Shown one piece after another: positions 26,543 to 36,341 of a stretch of 52,597 nucleotides of DNA (position 1 is its first letter; every line of letters begins with the position of its first letter). Made by a program: the position numbers and the translations under genes. Under the pieces are notes generated by a model that saw only the letters and a list, made by a program, of their open reading frames with translations, was not told where the DNA came from and did not search any database. Source of the stretch: Erysipelotrichaceae bacterium (GTDB lineage Bacteria; Bacillota_I; Bacilli_A; Erysipelotrichales; Coprobacillaceae); contig JAJQFG010000039.1 in NCBI GenBank assembly GCA_021201315.1, forward strand, positions 1 through 52,597. Reading direction: 5' to 3'.

Positions 26543-28135
26543 TTAATTTTTTTTCACCAATTGATTATTTTGCCATTCGCCTCTATAAATTTCACCACTA
26601 CTATCAATCCAAATACCTTTACCATGTTTTTGATGATTCTGCCAATGACCTATATAAACATTACCTAAATGATCATAATAAAAACCAAAGCCGTCAAAAA
26701 CATTATTCATCCAATCACCATAATATATATCACCATTATTAAATCTTATTAATCCCTTTCCATTAATACAATGATTTTTCATATTTCCATAATAAATAGC
26801 ACCATTATCATATTTTTGATAATGATTTTTTGTATTAACCGTCTTAATCTTATTGACAAGTTGACCAAGATGATACTGGCACTCATAAACATCATTTTCA
26901 CAATACAATAATACATGGCCATCTTTATAATCATCTTTCCAGTTTCCTGCATAAACATCACCATTAAAATGCATCTCTACAGCTTGACCATTGCGTCGAT
27001 TATTTTGCCACTCTCCTAAATAAATACAATCATCTAAAATCATAATACCCTCACCATTCATTAAACCATTTAACCAATGTCCATATAATAGCCATCCTTG
27101 AGGATATTGTAATAATCCTAAACCATTTCTCTGATTATCCTTAAAATCACCAATATAAGTATAACCATTATTTTCATAAAAAACACCAAAACCATCTTTA
27201 ACATTATTTTTCCATTCACCATTATAAACATCACTAGTATGAAATATCATTGTACCATAACCATACATTTGATTATTTATCCATTCTCCTTGATAAATGT
27301 CACCATTATCATATTTTATCAACCCATTACCTTCACAATGATTGTCAACAAAATCACCTATGTAAATTGTACCACTATCATATTGTTTATATTTAAAGCC
27401 ATTAAAAGCAGTATCTTTTCTACCTTTAATAATATCTTTTTGAGTTATATGATTCGTTTTATTGATAAAATTTTGAGCATTATTATCAATCATATTCGTC
27501 CATCCAATACAATAAGCTGTCAAAGAATCAATAACATAATCATCGCCAAAATTCATGATACTATTTTCTAAATATTTTTTAGCATTTTCACAAACTTGAT
27601 CTGGATAGTAATAATCACTTGCCCCAAATAGATGACATGATTCATGAGCAATACCTTTTATTTTTTGTTTATCTGTATCATTTGCTTGAAAAAATATGAT
27701 GGCATATTCATATTTTATATCACTATTTCTTTCAACATTATGAGCATTAGAACGACCGTTTTTATTGAATAAAAATAAGATAGGAACTTCATCACAAGAT
27801 AATTTTTGTTTAAGTGTCGATTGAATGGTATCAATAGATTCATGCCATACATTCATCACAACATCTCTATCCCACTTATGTGCATTGTTATATTCAACAG
27901 AAATAGGAATATAAGTCCGATAACTATATTTTTTAAATTCTAGTGAAATATGATACTTTTTACTTTGTTGTAAGAAAAACTCAACAACACCTTGATATAT
28001 TAGATTAAAATACCTAATATCTTCTTCATACCATTGACTATCGGCATCATCGACAAAAACAATCATATAATTAATTTTTCCTACTAATTTTTGACATATA
28101 CCTGCATTTTTTGCATTTAAAAATTGATTATTCAT
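26543..28135 (-). CDS. metzincin-like metalloprotease domain fused to MORN repeats
   Basis: From the ATG at 28135 (GGAG 8 bases upstream; an in-frame ATG 14 codons earlier lacks a site) the protein has 530 residues. Residues 1-215 resemble a zinc metallopeptidase: IAHESCHLFGASDYY gives the metzincin pattern HExxHxxGxxD (His164, Glu165, His168, Asp174), and SIMNFG (Met194) fits the Met-turn. Asp as third ligand is known in snapalysin. Residues 250-530 hold about 12 MORN repeats (GxxYxGxWxNNxxxGxG), the eighth degenerate. There is no signal peptide, so it may act inside the cell or leave by another route. MORN repeats bind lipids or proteins. The substrate is unknown. Confidence 0.8.
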   Translation of the reverse strand: MNNQFLNAKNAGICQKLVGKINYMIVFVDDADSQWYEEDIRYFNLIYQGVVEFFLQQSKKYHISLEFKKYSYRTYIPISVEYNNAHKWDRDVVMNVWHESIDTIQSTLKQKLSCDEVPILFLFNKNGRSNAHNVERNSDIKYEYAIIFFQANDTDKQKIKGIAHESCHLFGASDYYYPDQVCENAKKYLENSIMNFGDDYVIDSLTAYCIGWTNMIDNNAQNFINKTNHITQKDIIKGRKDTAFNGFKYKQYDSGTIYIGDFVDNHCEGNGLIKYDNGDIYQGEWINNQMYGYGTMIFHTSDVYNGEWKNNVKDGFGVFYENNGYTYIGDFKDNQRNGLGLLQYPQGWLLYGHWLNGLMNGEGIMILDDCIYLGEWQNNRRNGQAVEMHFNGDVYAGNWKDDYKDGHVLLYCENDVYECQYHLGQLVNKIKTVNTKNHYQKYDNGAIYYGNMKNHCINGKGLIRFNNGDIYYGDWMNNVFDGFGFYYDHLGNVYIGHWQNHQKHGKGIWIDSSGEIYRGEWQNNQLVKKN

Positions 28136-28255
28136 GATATTTCTCCATCCAAGTATTATTGTATCAAAATTAATCATAATTTCCTAGTCGTTACCTTGTA
28201 TGATTTTATCAATTTTTGTATAATTGTTAGTAAAGATAACATAAAGGAGAATATT

Positions 28256-29302
28256 ATGGGAAAATTTTGGAAAATATTCATTACTTTAACAATGATGATA
28301 TGCTTATGTGCTTGTAGCAGTCAAAAAGATGAAGAAAGCAATGATGAAATTGATGAAGTTGTAGAAACAAATGAAGAAGAAATAGAAGAAGGTGTTTCAA
28401 CAAGCATAACTTTAACTTTTGTGGGTGATATTACGTTAGGAAATTATGTGGGACAAGGCTATGATGGTTCATTTAATCAAAAGTATCAAAGTGTGAATGC
28501 GTCTTATTTTTTAGAAAATGTTCAAGATGTTTTTGCGACAGGTAATTTGACGATTGCTAATTTAGAAGGCCCTTTAACAGATGCTAGTGATTATCAGATT
28601 AAAACTTTTGCCTTTAGTGGTTTGCCTGAATATAGAGAAATACTTAAAGAAGGTAATATTGATGTTGTCACTTTAGCAAACAATCATTCTCAAGATTATT
28701 ACGATGAAGGTATGGCCGATACAAAAGAGAATTTAGAGGCTGTTGATATTAATTATTTTGGTTATGAAACTACATGTATTGAAGAGGTTAATGGTATTAA
28801 GATTGGTTTTATTGGTTTGTCTTTTCCTCAAGAATATGGTGATTTAACAAAAAGTTTAATTGCCCAGCTAGAAGATGAAACTGATTTAATTGTGATATAT
28901 GTTCATTGGGGTATTGAAAGAGATGAAGCACCTCAAGCAACCCAAATTGAATTAGCCCATACCTGGATAGATAATGGTGTTGATTTAGTTATTGGTTCAC
29001 ATCCTCATGTTGTTCAAGGAATTGAAACATATAATGGTAAGACAATTGTTTATAGTTTAGGTAATTTCTATTTTGGAGGTAATAAAAATCCGACAGATAA
29101 AGATTCTATGATATATCAACATACCTTTACTTTTACTAATGGTGAAGTTACTGATGAAGAATCTAATGTTACTGCTTGTTCTATATCATCTAGTAGTTCT
29201 TCTAATAATTATCAACCGACAGTTTTAACTGGTAGTGAAAAAACACGTGTTGAAACCAAGATAGAAGAACGTAGTGAATTAATTAAAAACATGGTAAATT
29301 AA
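28256..29302 (+). CDS. CapA-family lipoprotein metallophosphatase
   Basis: The protein has 348 residues from the ATG at 28256 with AAAGGAGA upstream; the 44-codon in-frame extension overlaps the divergent promoter region and lacks a site. A lipoprotein signal MGKFWKIFITLTMMICLCAC places the lipid cysteine in LCAC, followed by an acidic linker. The CapA/PGA_cap fold motifs are FVGDITLGN, NLEGPLTD, LANNHSQDYYDEGM, VHWGIERDE, GSHPHVVQGIE and YSLGNFYFGG. Relatives take part in poly-gamma-glutamate capsule anchoring, but no capB/capC genes are nearby, so a phosphatase or wall-polymer role is equally likely. Confidence 0.9.
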   Translation: MGKFWKIFITLTMMICLCACSSQKDEESNDEIDEVVETNEEEIEEGVSTSITLTFVGDITLGNYVGQGYDGSFNQKYQSVNASYFLENVQDVFATGNLTIANLEGPLTDASDYQIKTFAFSGLPEYREILKEGNIDVVTLANNHSQDYYDEGMADTKENLEAVDINYFGYETTCIEEVNGIKIGFIGLSFPQEYGDLTKSLIAQLEDETDLIVIYVHWGIERDEAPQATQIELAHTWIDNGVDLVIGSHPHVVQGIETYNGKTIVYSLGNFYFGGNKNPTDKDSMIYQHTFTFTNGEVTDEESNVTACSISSSSSSNNYQPTVLTGSEKTRVETKIEERSELIKNMVN

Positions 29303-29330
29303 AAATAAGGATCATCAGATCCTTATTTTT
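29301..29330. terminator. bidirectional terminator between capA-like and degV genes
   Basis: Perfect stem AAAATAAGGATC / GATCCTTATTTT with loop ATCA and T/A runs both sides; lies between convergent genes. Confidence 0.85.
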
Positions 29331-30192
29331 AGTCATCTATAAATTGCACACCAGCACCTAACAGACCTGGGCCTAAATAACAACTTAACGCTGCTCCTAT
29401 TTTTGATTCATAACAAACAATATAATCAGGATATTTTTCTAATAATTCAGCTTCCAATTTATTCCTAGCTTCTCTATTTGCACCATCTGCAACCATTAAT
29501 TTAAATTTTTTTCCAGGATTATCTTCAATAATTTGAGATACCAATTCAATGAGCTTACCAGGCACTTTCTTATTACCCCTTACCTTAGCAGGTACTTCAA
29601 TATCACCATTTTCTTTACCAATAGACATAATAGGTTTTAATTTTAGAGTATTTCCTAAAAAAGCTTCGGCTTTTCCTATTCTTCCACCTTTTTGTAAAAA
29701 TTCTAAAGTATCAATTGAAAAGAAAACTGTTGTATTTTCGATTAACTTTTCTGCTTTAACTTTTAATTCATCAAATGATAATCCATTATTTCGATATTCA
29801 GCTAAGCTTATCGCAATTGATTCATTACCTACAGCAGCACTCTTAGAATCATACACTTCTATTTCTATATTTTCCATTTCAGAAGCAAGTAAACGTACTT
29901 GATTGACAGTTCCTGATAAACCACTTGATAACATTGTCGCAATAGCATGTGTATATCCCTCTTCTACCAATTGCTCAAATAAATGAATAATATCACCACC
30001 TGCAGGTGATGCTGTTTTTAATACTTGAGTTTTTTGCATCTCATACACATCTTCTACTTGTATGGTAATACCATCTTGATATTCTTTACTACCACATTGA
30101 ACAACTATTGGTAATACAAAAATACCATACTCTTCCATTTCTTCTTTTGTTAAATCACTACATGTATCCGTAATAATCGCTATTTTTTCCAT
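29329..30192 (-). CDS. DegV family fatty-acid-binding protein (FakB-like)
   Basis: The protein has 287 residues from the ATG at 30192, preferred over an ATG 5 codons upstream because GGGAGAAG sits 5-8 bases before it. DegV landmarks: IITDTCSDLTKEE, the TASPAGGDI loop, ATMLSSGLSGTVNQ, FSIDTLEFLQKGGRIGKAEAFLG and LKPIMSI. DegV/FakB proteins hold a fatty acid for phosphorylation by FakA; the FakA homologue lies at 21.7-23.3 kb. Chain-length preference cannot be read from sequence. Confidence 0.92.
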   Translation of the reverse strand: MEKIAIITDTCSDLTKEEMEEYGIFVLPIVVQCGSKEYQDGITIQVEDVYEMQKTQVLKTASPAGGDIIHLFEQLVEEGYTHAIATMLSSGLSGTVNQVRLLASEMENIEIEVYDSKSAAVGNESIAISLAEYRNNGLSFDELKVKAEKLIENTTVFFSIDTLEFLQKGGRIGKAEAFLGNTLKLKPIMSIGKENGDIEVPAKVRGNKKVPGKLIELVSQIIEDNPGKKFKLMVADGANREARNKLEAELLEKYPDYIVCYESKIGAALSCYLGPGLLGAGVQFIDD

Positions 30193-30309
30193 AATCTTCT
30201 CCCTCATTCCATCCCATAATTTAACATACTTTTATATACTGAATTTGAACTTTTCTTAAAGTAGAAAAGTTCATGATTTTTCTTTCATTCAAATTCAACA
30301 AAAATGGTA

Positions 30310-30337
30310 TTGTTTTATCAAATAATTTTAATATAAT
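30310..30337 (+). promoter_or_regulatory. promoter of the MFS gene
   Basis: TTGTTT at 30310-30315, a 16-base spacer and TATAAT at 30332-30337, about 20 bases before the MFS start codon. Confidence 0.55.
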
Positions 30338-30357
30338 TGAATTATAAGGAGGAAAAA

Positions 30358-31497
30358 ATGAATAATTCAAAATTAAAAATAACAATATTATTACTATCAT
30401 TATTACAAATGGGTTCTATCTTTATGTCTCCTATTATTGGCGATTTAGTAGCAGAATTTTCAATGTATAGTGCAAGCACTTGTCAAATGTTGATGACTTT
30501 TCCTAATTTGGTTGTTGTAATAATGTCTTTAGTAACAGGAAAATTAGATTCTTGTATTTCACGTAAGAACTTAGGTATTATTGCTTGTATATGCGTGTTA
30601 TGTGGAGCTTTAGGATTATTTACATTCCATACCAGTTTAATAGTTATGTATGTTTTTGCAGGCATATTTGGTATTGGAATTGGTATTATTTTACCTTTGA
30701 CTGCAACTTTGATTTCTGTTTATTTTACCGAGGATCAACAAGGTCAGGTTTATGGATTACAGAATTCTTTTGCTAATTTAGGTGGTGTTGCACTTAATTT
30801 ATTAGGTGGTACGCTTGCAGGAATTGCATGGTATTTTGATTTTCTTGCACCATTGATTATTATTCCTGGATTCATTATGGTATTTATGAGTGTTCCTAAT
30901 GAAAAAGGTATCAAAGCAAACGAATCAAAAGAAAAAGCTAAAATACCTAGTGTAGTTTATTTATATGTTGTTATAGCTGCAATATTTGGTATTATCTTTA
31001 ATACTATGCCTACTAATATTTCAATCTTTGTTTCAGAAAATAGTTTAGGCGGTAGTTCTTTTAGTAGTATTGTAACGGCTGTATTTTTATGTGGTGGTGC
31101 TTTAGCTGGTATGTTTTTCAATCAACTTAATAAAAGATTTGGTGAAGTTGTAATAGCGATTGCTTTTTTAAATTTAGGTTTAGGTTTACTTATTTGTTCA
31201 CAAGCAACGATTGCTCCATTATTATTAGCAGGTGCATTTATTGGTGGTTGTAGTATGTCATTATTTATGTCTAGAGTAACTTTAAGCATTAGTGCTAAAA
31301 CCAATCCAGTAGTCACTCCAATGGCTTTATCACTTGTATTATCAAGTAATAACTTAGGTAACTTTATTTCACCTACTGTAATAGGATTACTTCCTGGCAC
31401 ATTGGTTTCTCAAAGATTCCTGATTGTAGGTGTAATTGCACTCATAGGTGCAGTCATAGTTGGATACTTAATGAAACAACAAAACAAAATAGCATAA
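30358..31497 (+). CDS. MFS transporter, 12 membrane segments
   Basis: The protein has 379 residues from the ATG at 30358 with AAGGAGG upstream. It shows the MFS layout with about 12 hydrophobic helices and the loop 2-3 charged motif GKLDSCISRKNLG, and a long G-rich helix GIFGIGIGIILPLTATL in the N-half. No close family signature (sugar, drug, siderophore) is visible. It has its own promoter and a strong terminator, so is probably monocistronic. Substrate unknown. Confidence 0.85.
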   Translation: MNNSKLKITILLLSLLQMGSIFMSPIIGDLVAEFSMYSASTCQMLMTFPNLVVVIMSLVTGKLDSCISRKNLGIIACICVLCGALGLFTFHTSLIVMYVFAGIFGIGIGIILPLTATLISVYFTEDQQGQVYGLQNSFANLGGVALNLLGGTLAGIAWYFDFLAPLIIIPGFIMVFMSVPNEKGIKANESKEKAKIPSVVYLYVVIAAIFGIIFNTMPTNISIFVSENSLGGSSFSSIVTAVFLCGGALAGMFFNQLNKRFGEVVIAIAFLNLGLGLLICSQATIAPLLLAGAFIGGCSMSLFMSRVTLSISAKTNPVVTPMALSLVLSSNNLGNFISPTVIGLLPGTLVSQRFLIVGVIALIGAVIVGYLMKQQNKIA

Positions 31498-31500
31498 AGA

Positions 31501-31530
31501 AAAGAGAAAGTTCAACTTTCTCTTTTAGTT
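31501..31530. terminator. bidirectional terminator after MFS gene
   Basis: Palindrome AAAGAGAAAGTT-C-AACTTTCTCTTT followed by TTAG, between the converging MFS gene and the surface protein gene. Confidence 0.75.
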
Positions 31531-31534
31531 TAGA

Positions 31535-32956
31535 CTATTTATTGAATTTCTTTTTATTTTCAACAAAGAATGCTGCTCCTAACAATGATACTAAAACCAA
31601 ACCTGCATATAATGCGACATTAGAACTATCAGATGTTTGAACATTTCCAATTGTGCTATTTGTAGTTGCAGTATCATCGGTTGTAGTATTTCCAGCTGTA
31701 TTGCCTGAATCAATAGAAGTAGTTTCTTTATTTGATGTAAGCATTGATGTCACTTTTGTTGTACTTGTAGAAGATACAGCATATGTGGAAAACTTATTTG
31801 TCTTAAATGTTATCCATGAACCATCAAAATTTGAACTTAATTTTTCAGCAAATCCATCATGAGTTCTATAAATTGAATATGTAGTATCTTTATCAATCAT
31901 ATCTTCTGGTAAAGTGATAGTAATAGTAATTTCATCTAATAATTGCGTCAATGCTCCAACGTATTCACCATCGACATAAATTGCAAAACTTAAATCAAAA
32001 TATGATAATATAGATTCATTTGAGCTTAATAATGGTTCAATCTTATTTGTATCAGTTTCTGGCGCTGTATAGTCTTCCCCATATTTTACTAATAAATCAC
32101 ATTCAATATCCTGATTATTTTCTAATGCTAATTGAATAGCTTGATAAGTTTCTTCAGAATCATAAACTTCTGCATTTCCAGTAAGAATAGTATTTTCAAT
32201 AATATATTCTTCATCTTCTTCATCCGTAAAAATTTGACCTATTTCAAATTCAACATCATCACCTTTTAAATCAATACCCCAACCATAAATTTGTAAGTAC
32301 TTGCTAATGAATAAATCATCCCAATCATCTACAACATTTTTACCTTCAGAATCGCTAAAATATTCATAACATTCTGTACAATACCAATATTCCAAATTAC
32401 CAGCTTCCGTAGTTGCAGGTTCTTTTGCTTCTACATGTTGTAATGTATGTGTTAGAGGTATAACAAGATCTTCCTCACTTATTTCCACAGTTCCATTTTC
32501 ATCGGCAAAATATGAATCACAAATATAGCATACCCAATATTCAATAACTCCCTCTTCATCACAAGTAGCGTCAATTTTATCAAAATGACTTACAAAATAA
32601 TCTAAAGGTTCAATCTCTTCAACGTAAGTATCTCCACAATTTGAACATGTATACGTTACTTCACCACTTTCAGTATGCGTAGCTTCTTTAGTGATAGTTT
32701 CAACATAGTTGTGTCCTAAAGCAGGAATAATTAACTCCCAATAAGAAACTTCTTCAGTTCCATTTTCATCCAAATAATAAATAATACTTTCAGCTTCATA
32801 CCAATATGCCTTAGTTCCAGAATCTTCACATGTAGCATCAACTTTAGCATAATACACCAATTCTACTTCATCTTCAGCATGTACATTTGCAGGTAATTGT
32901 GCCACTAATGCAAAAGACATAACTAAAACAAGCATTGTTTTCAATAACTTCTTCAT
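31535..32956 (-). CDS. secreted, probably wall-anchored protein with cysteine repeats
   Basis: The protein has 473 residues. A Sec signal peptide (LLKTMLVLVMSFALVAQLPANVHA) is followed by four imperfect repeats of about 55 residues of the ATC..G...YW/YTC type; three carry a CxxC pair (CSNCGD, CYICDS, CTECYE), like repeats common in gut Firmicutes surface proteins. A middle domain of about 150 residues follows, then a Thr/Ser-rich stalk. The C-terminus ends with NVQTSDSSN, a hydrophobic helix and a basic tail, as in sortase-anchored proteins but without LPXTG. Many gut Firmicutes use P/V-x-TGD variants; here the glycine is serine. Function unknown. Confidence 0.75.
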   Translation of the reverse strand: MKKLLKTMLVLVMSFALVAQLPANVHAEDEVELVYYAKVDATCEDSGTKAYWYEAESIIYYLDENGTEEVSYWELIIPALGHNYVETITKEATHTESGEVTYTCSNCGDTYVEEIEPLDYFVSHFDKIDATCDEEGVIEYWVCYICDSYFADENGTVEISEEDLVIPLTHTLQHVEAKEPATTEAGNLEYWYCTECYEYFSDSEGKNVVDDWDDLFISKYLQIYGWGIDLKGDDVEFEIGQIFTDEEDEEYIIENTILTGNAEVYDSEETYQAIQLALENNQDIECDLLVKYGEDYTAPETDTNKIEPLLSSNESILSYFDLSFAIYVDGEYVGALTQLLDEITITITLPEDMIDKDTTYSIYRTHDGFAEKLSSNFDGSWITFKTNKFSTYAVSSTSTTKVTSMLTSNKETTSIDSGNTAGNTTTDDTATTNSTIGNVQTSDSSNVALYAGLVLVSLLGAAFFVENKKKFNK

Positions 32957-33040
32957 TTTAATCTCCCTTCTTATATTTCCGTTTTCATTATGCCCCCCAA
33001 ATCAACACAATTTACATATTTCTGTGAATTTTATGTGACA

Positions 33041-33067
33041 AGTAAAAAAGAGACTAGTTGTCTCTTT
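33041..33067 (-). terminator. terminator of the SWIM operon
   Basis: Stem AAAGAGAC / GTCTCTTT with a 5-base loop and a T run on the minus strand, overlapping the stop of the last SWIM gene. Confidence 0.75.
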
Positions 33068-34697
33068 AAAGTTTTCGTAATTCATCCATTAAAGCACGTC
33101 TATTTTTATATTTCACTTTCCAAACATCAACAATCTCATTTACAACTATGTCTCCACCTTGAATTTGTTTCATCATTCTTAAATAATTCACCCATTCATG
33201 ATAAACTGATCGACTTGCTGTATGTCTTGCTTCTCTATTAAGTTCACTTTGATATTTATCTAATAGTTGTTTTGGATAGATATCTTTTAAATCATCTAAA
33301 TATTTAGTTACTATATATAATCCTCGACCATTTAGTGCATAATCTAATAATTTATCATACATTTTTTCTTCCTTATATAAATCATAAAGATTTTTAGGTG
33401 ATTTATTAAAAATTTTATCTCTTATAGTAATCCATTCTTCATTAGAATATAATGATTTTAATTCCCTATAATAGTCCAAATCAACTCTTGTATTATCAGT
33501 TATTATTATATATAACTGCTTTTTATATTGTTCTGTGTTACCTGTTAATATATATAATTCTATTAATTGTTTACGATAATCATCAACAAGTCCAGGTCTA
33601 TCGGCATCCAAATCAATAGATTCTAACAATATATCAATAGCTTTATCATATTCCTGATTATCAATATATATAGAAACATACATTTTTCTTATGAAAGTAT
33701 AATTCCAATATTTTTCACAAAACTTATCAATATCTTCATCAGGATAATTTAATTCCATCATAATTTGAATACGATATTTTAACCATTCTTGAATATTTGA
33801 ACGAACATACCATGGTTGTTTCATATCTGTAGATTGTTTGATTTTATCATCCACAAAAGATAATTTTTCTTTTAAATATTTTTCATCTTTAAATCGTTTC
33901 ATAAAAATATCTTTTATATAATCATCTAAATAATCGGAATGATTATCTAAATGACTGACAAACCATTGAAACATTTTATCAGTGGTACTATTATCACATT
34001 GATTAAGTATTTCATTCCATATATTAATACATTTACAAACTATACTCCCACTATCTCCACCAGAATCATCCATATCCACATCACAAACTTGCAAAAATAG
34101 ATAAACTGATACATCAAATGCTTCATCATAGCACTTTGAATTAATCATCATTTTAACATCTTCATTCAAAAATTTTTCCATATCAATCGCAAAATTTGTA
34201 GCTTCTAAATAATCTATATAATGATAACGATCCATATGAGATTGAATAATATGATCTACTTGATTTTTATATTCTTGTATATCATCTTTTGTTATTTCAT
34301 TATTTACAAAGGTTTTAAATTTGAGTGCTAAATTATTATCGTTATCTAATACATATAATAAAAAATCTCTTATTTGTGAATTTGTAGCTTGATCAATAAT
34401 ATTCTTGTTGTTTATTGATTCATTATTTGTCTTATTGTCTTGCATATGTTGTAAATAACTTTCCCATTGATATAATACAGCAGCCATATGTTTACAATTG
34501 TTGCCATATGAACAATTACAAGACATATGACTAACATGGTTGTCATGCAACGTTATTTTTACTTGATAATCTTTGCTACCAACTACTTTAGCTGTTATCA
34601 AATCATCCGAAACACTAAAATCCTTAACATGTCCATTAATATAATAATCAAATCCTCTATTCAATATTTCACTCCAAAATTCATCTTCCCAATCCAT
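33066..34697 (-). CDS. SWIM zinc-finger protein, full-length paralogue 5
   Basis: The protein has 543 residues. It starts with the array's shared motif MDWEDEFWSEILNRGFDYY, followed by the SWIM finger CxC-x5-CxH (Cys60, Cys62, Cys68, His70). A mid domain carries DNDNNLALKFKT and DMDDSGG, and the helical C-terminus ends WKVKYKNRRALMDELRKL. The whole protein is predicted helical after the finger with TPR-like pairs. SWIM domains bind DNA or proteins; no catalytic domain is visible. It is the last gene of the array, 9 bases after paralogue 4, with GTAGGAGTG upstream. Confidence 0.85.
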   Translation of the reverse strand: MDWEDEFWSEILNRGFDYYINGHVKDFSVSDDLITAKVVGSKDYQVKITLHDNHVSHMSCNCSYGNNCKHMAAVLYQWESYLQHMQDNKTNNESINNKNIIDQATNSQIRDFLLYVLDNDNNLALKFKTFVNNEITKDDIQEYKNQVDHIIQSHMDRYHYIDYLEATNFAIDMEKFLNEDVKMMINSKCYDEAFDVSVYLFLQVCDVDMDDSGGDSGSIVCKCINIWNEILNQCDNSTTDKMFQWFVSHLDNHSDYLDDYIKDIFMKRFKDEKYLKEKLSFVDDKIKQSTDMKQPWYVRSNIQEWLKYRIQIMMELNYPDEDIDKFCEKYWNYTFIRKMYVSIYIDNQEYDKAIDILLESIDLDADRPGLVDDYRKQLIELYILTGNTEQYKKQLYIIITDNTRVDLDYYRELKSLYSNEEWITIRDKIFNKSPKNLYDLYKEEKMYDKLLDYALNGRGLYIVTKYLDDLKDIYPKQLLDKYQSELNREARHTASRSVYHEWVNYLRMMKQIQGGDIVVNEIVDVWKVKYKNRRALMDELRKL

Positions 34698-34706
34698 ATT
34701 TCACTC

Positions 34707-36341
34707 CTACAATTTACCTAATTCATCCATCATTGCTGGCCTATTTTTATATCTTACTTTCCAATCATCTGCTATTTGTTGTGCAACTTTCTCTCCACCA
34801 TCTATTTTTTTCATTCTTCTTAGATATTGAACCCATTGACGATATCTATCTCTTGAGGCACTATAATAAGCCATCTCATTCAATTCTTTTGTATACTTTT
34901 CTAATAATTCTTTTGAATACTTATCTTTTAATACATCTTCATATTTAAAAACCATATCTAATCCTTCATCATTTAACACAATATCTAATAAACGATTATA
35001 TAATTTTTCTTCCTTATATAACTTATCAATATGACAATCATCAGATAATATCATAAATATATCTTCTCTTACTTCTAACCATTCTTTTTCATCATATAAT
35101 GCTTTTAACTCTTTAAAATCATCAACATCACCAGGATTATTGATTGTTACAAGTAACATCAACTGTTTTTTGTATTCTTCATTATTTCCTATTATATGAT
35201 AAATATCTTTGAGTTGATGTCGATAATCAGTAACATATAGATTACTTTTAGATATTTCAATACTTTGATTTAAAGCTGCAATAGCTTTATTATATTGTTT
35301 TAGATCTATACAATAGGAGATATATAATTGAGATATTTTAGTATCTTTATAATGTTCTAAATAGTATTGTTCAATTTCCTCTTTTGAAGTATTCAATTCA
35401 ATCATGACTTTATAATAATCACTACTCCATTTAGAATATATATAATCATAATATCCAAATTCTTCTATACGAAAAGCGTTTTCCATTTCTTGTTTGGTGA
35501 AATCTAACTTTTGATGAAGATATTTATCTTCTTTAAAATGATCCATTAAAAATTCTTCAAGATAATCTTCTAAATATTCAAAGTTACAATCCTCTAAGTA
35601 ATCAATAAACCATTGAAACATTTTATCCTTAGATGTTTCATCCATCATCTCAAGAATATCATCCCAAATAGATACACAAGTCATCACAAATGTTGTTTTT
35701 TCACCACCCGAATCATCCATATCTAAATCATTAATGGTTTCAAAAGCATATGTATATAAATCAAAAGCATCATAGTAACACTTAGATTGCTTAAATAAAT
35801 CAATAGTTTCTTTTAAATATTTAATAACATCATTCATAAAATCAAAAGCATGGTAATAATCAATCATTCCATAATCCATATAAGAATCCCTTATATCATC
35901 AATTTTTTTCTTATAGTCTCGCATATCATTATTCGATACTTTGTTATTAACCATGGTTTTAAATTTCAATGCTAGATTATTATCATTATCAAATAAATCT
36001 AAAAGGAAATCCTTTATTTGTTTCTCTGTTGCTTGATTAAGTGCTTCTTCAATAGTTATATCATCATCTTCAATCATATAATCATCACGACATTCATCCC
36101 ACTCAAAAAGCACAGCTGCCATATGTTTACAATGGTTTCCTTTAGTAGCGTACGGACAAGTACAAAACATATCAATAATATGATTTTTATTATATTTGAT
36201 TTTTACATCATAATTTGTATTACCTATGACGGTCGCACTTACCCATTTATTTGTTACACGAAAATCTTTTACACGATTACTTATATAATAATCATGACCT
36301 CTTCCTAAAACAAGATCTCTAAATTTATTTTCCCAATCCAT
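34707..36341 (-). CDS. SWIM zinc-finger protein, full-length paralogue 4
   Basis: The protein has 544 residues, colinear with its neighbour throughout: MDWENKFRDLVLGRGHDYY, SWIM ligands Cys60, Cys62, Cys71 and His73, then LNQATEKQIKDFLLDLFDN, DMDDSGG and the terminal WKVRYKNRPAMMDELGKL. The insertion between the second and third ligand is two residues longer (x8) than in paralogue 5. The start codon lies within the last 17 bases of paralogue 3, with AAGGAG just upstream, indicating coupling. Function unknown; diverged duplicates suggest relaxed or divergent selection. Confidence 0.85.
   Translation of the reverse strand: MDWENKFRDLVLGRGHDYYISNRVKDFRVTNKWVSATVIGNTNYDVKIKYNKNHIIDMFCTCPYATKGNHCKHMAAVLFEWDECRDDYMIEDDDITIEEALNQATEKQIKDFLLDLFDNDNNLALKFKTMVNNKVSNNDMRDYKKKIDDIRDSYMDYGMIDYYHAFDFMNDVIKYLKETIDLFKQSKCYYDAFDLYTYAFETINDLDMDDSGGEKTTFVMTCVSIWDDILEMMDETSKDKMFQWFIDYLEDCNFEYLEDYLEEFLMDHFKEDKYLHQKLDFTKQEMENAFRIEEFGYYDYIYSKWSSDYYKVMIELNTSKEEIEQYYLEHYKDTKISQLYISYCIDLKQYNKAIAALNQSIEISKSNLYVTDYRHQLKDIYHIIGNNEEYKKQLMLLVTINNPGDVDDFKELKALYDEKEWLEVREDIFMILSDDCHIDKLYKEEKLYNRLLDIVLNDEGLDMVFKYEDVLKDKYSKELLEKYTKELNEMAYYSASRDRYRQWVQYLRRMKKIDGGEKVAQQIADDWKVRYKNRPAMMDELGKL

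Noticed and set aside
28124-28255. 44-codon N-terminal extension of the CapA-like protein
   Set aside because: It overlaps the divergent promoter region and would bury the lipoprotein signal; a strong ribosome site precedes 28256.
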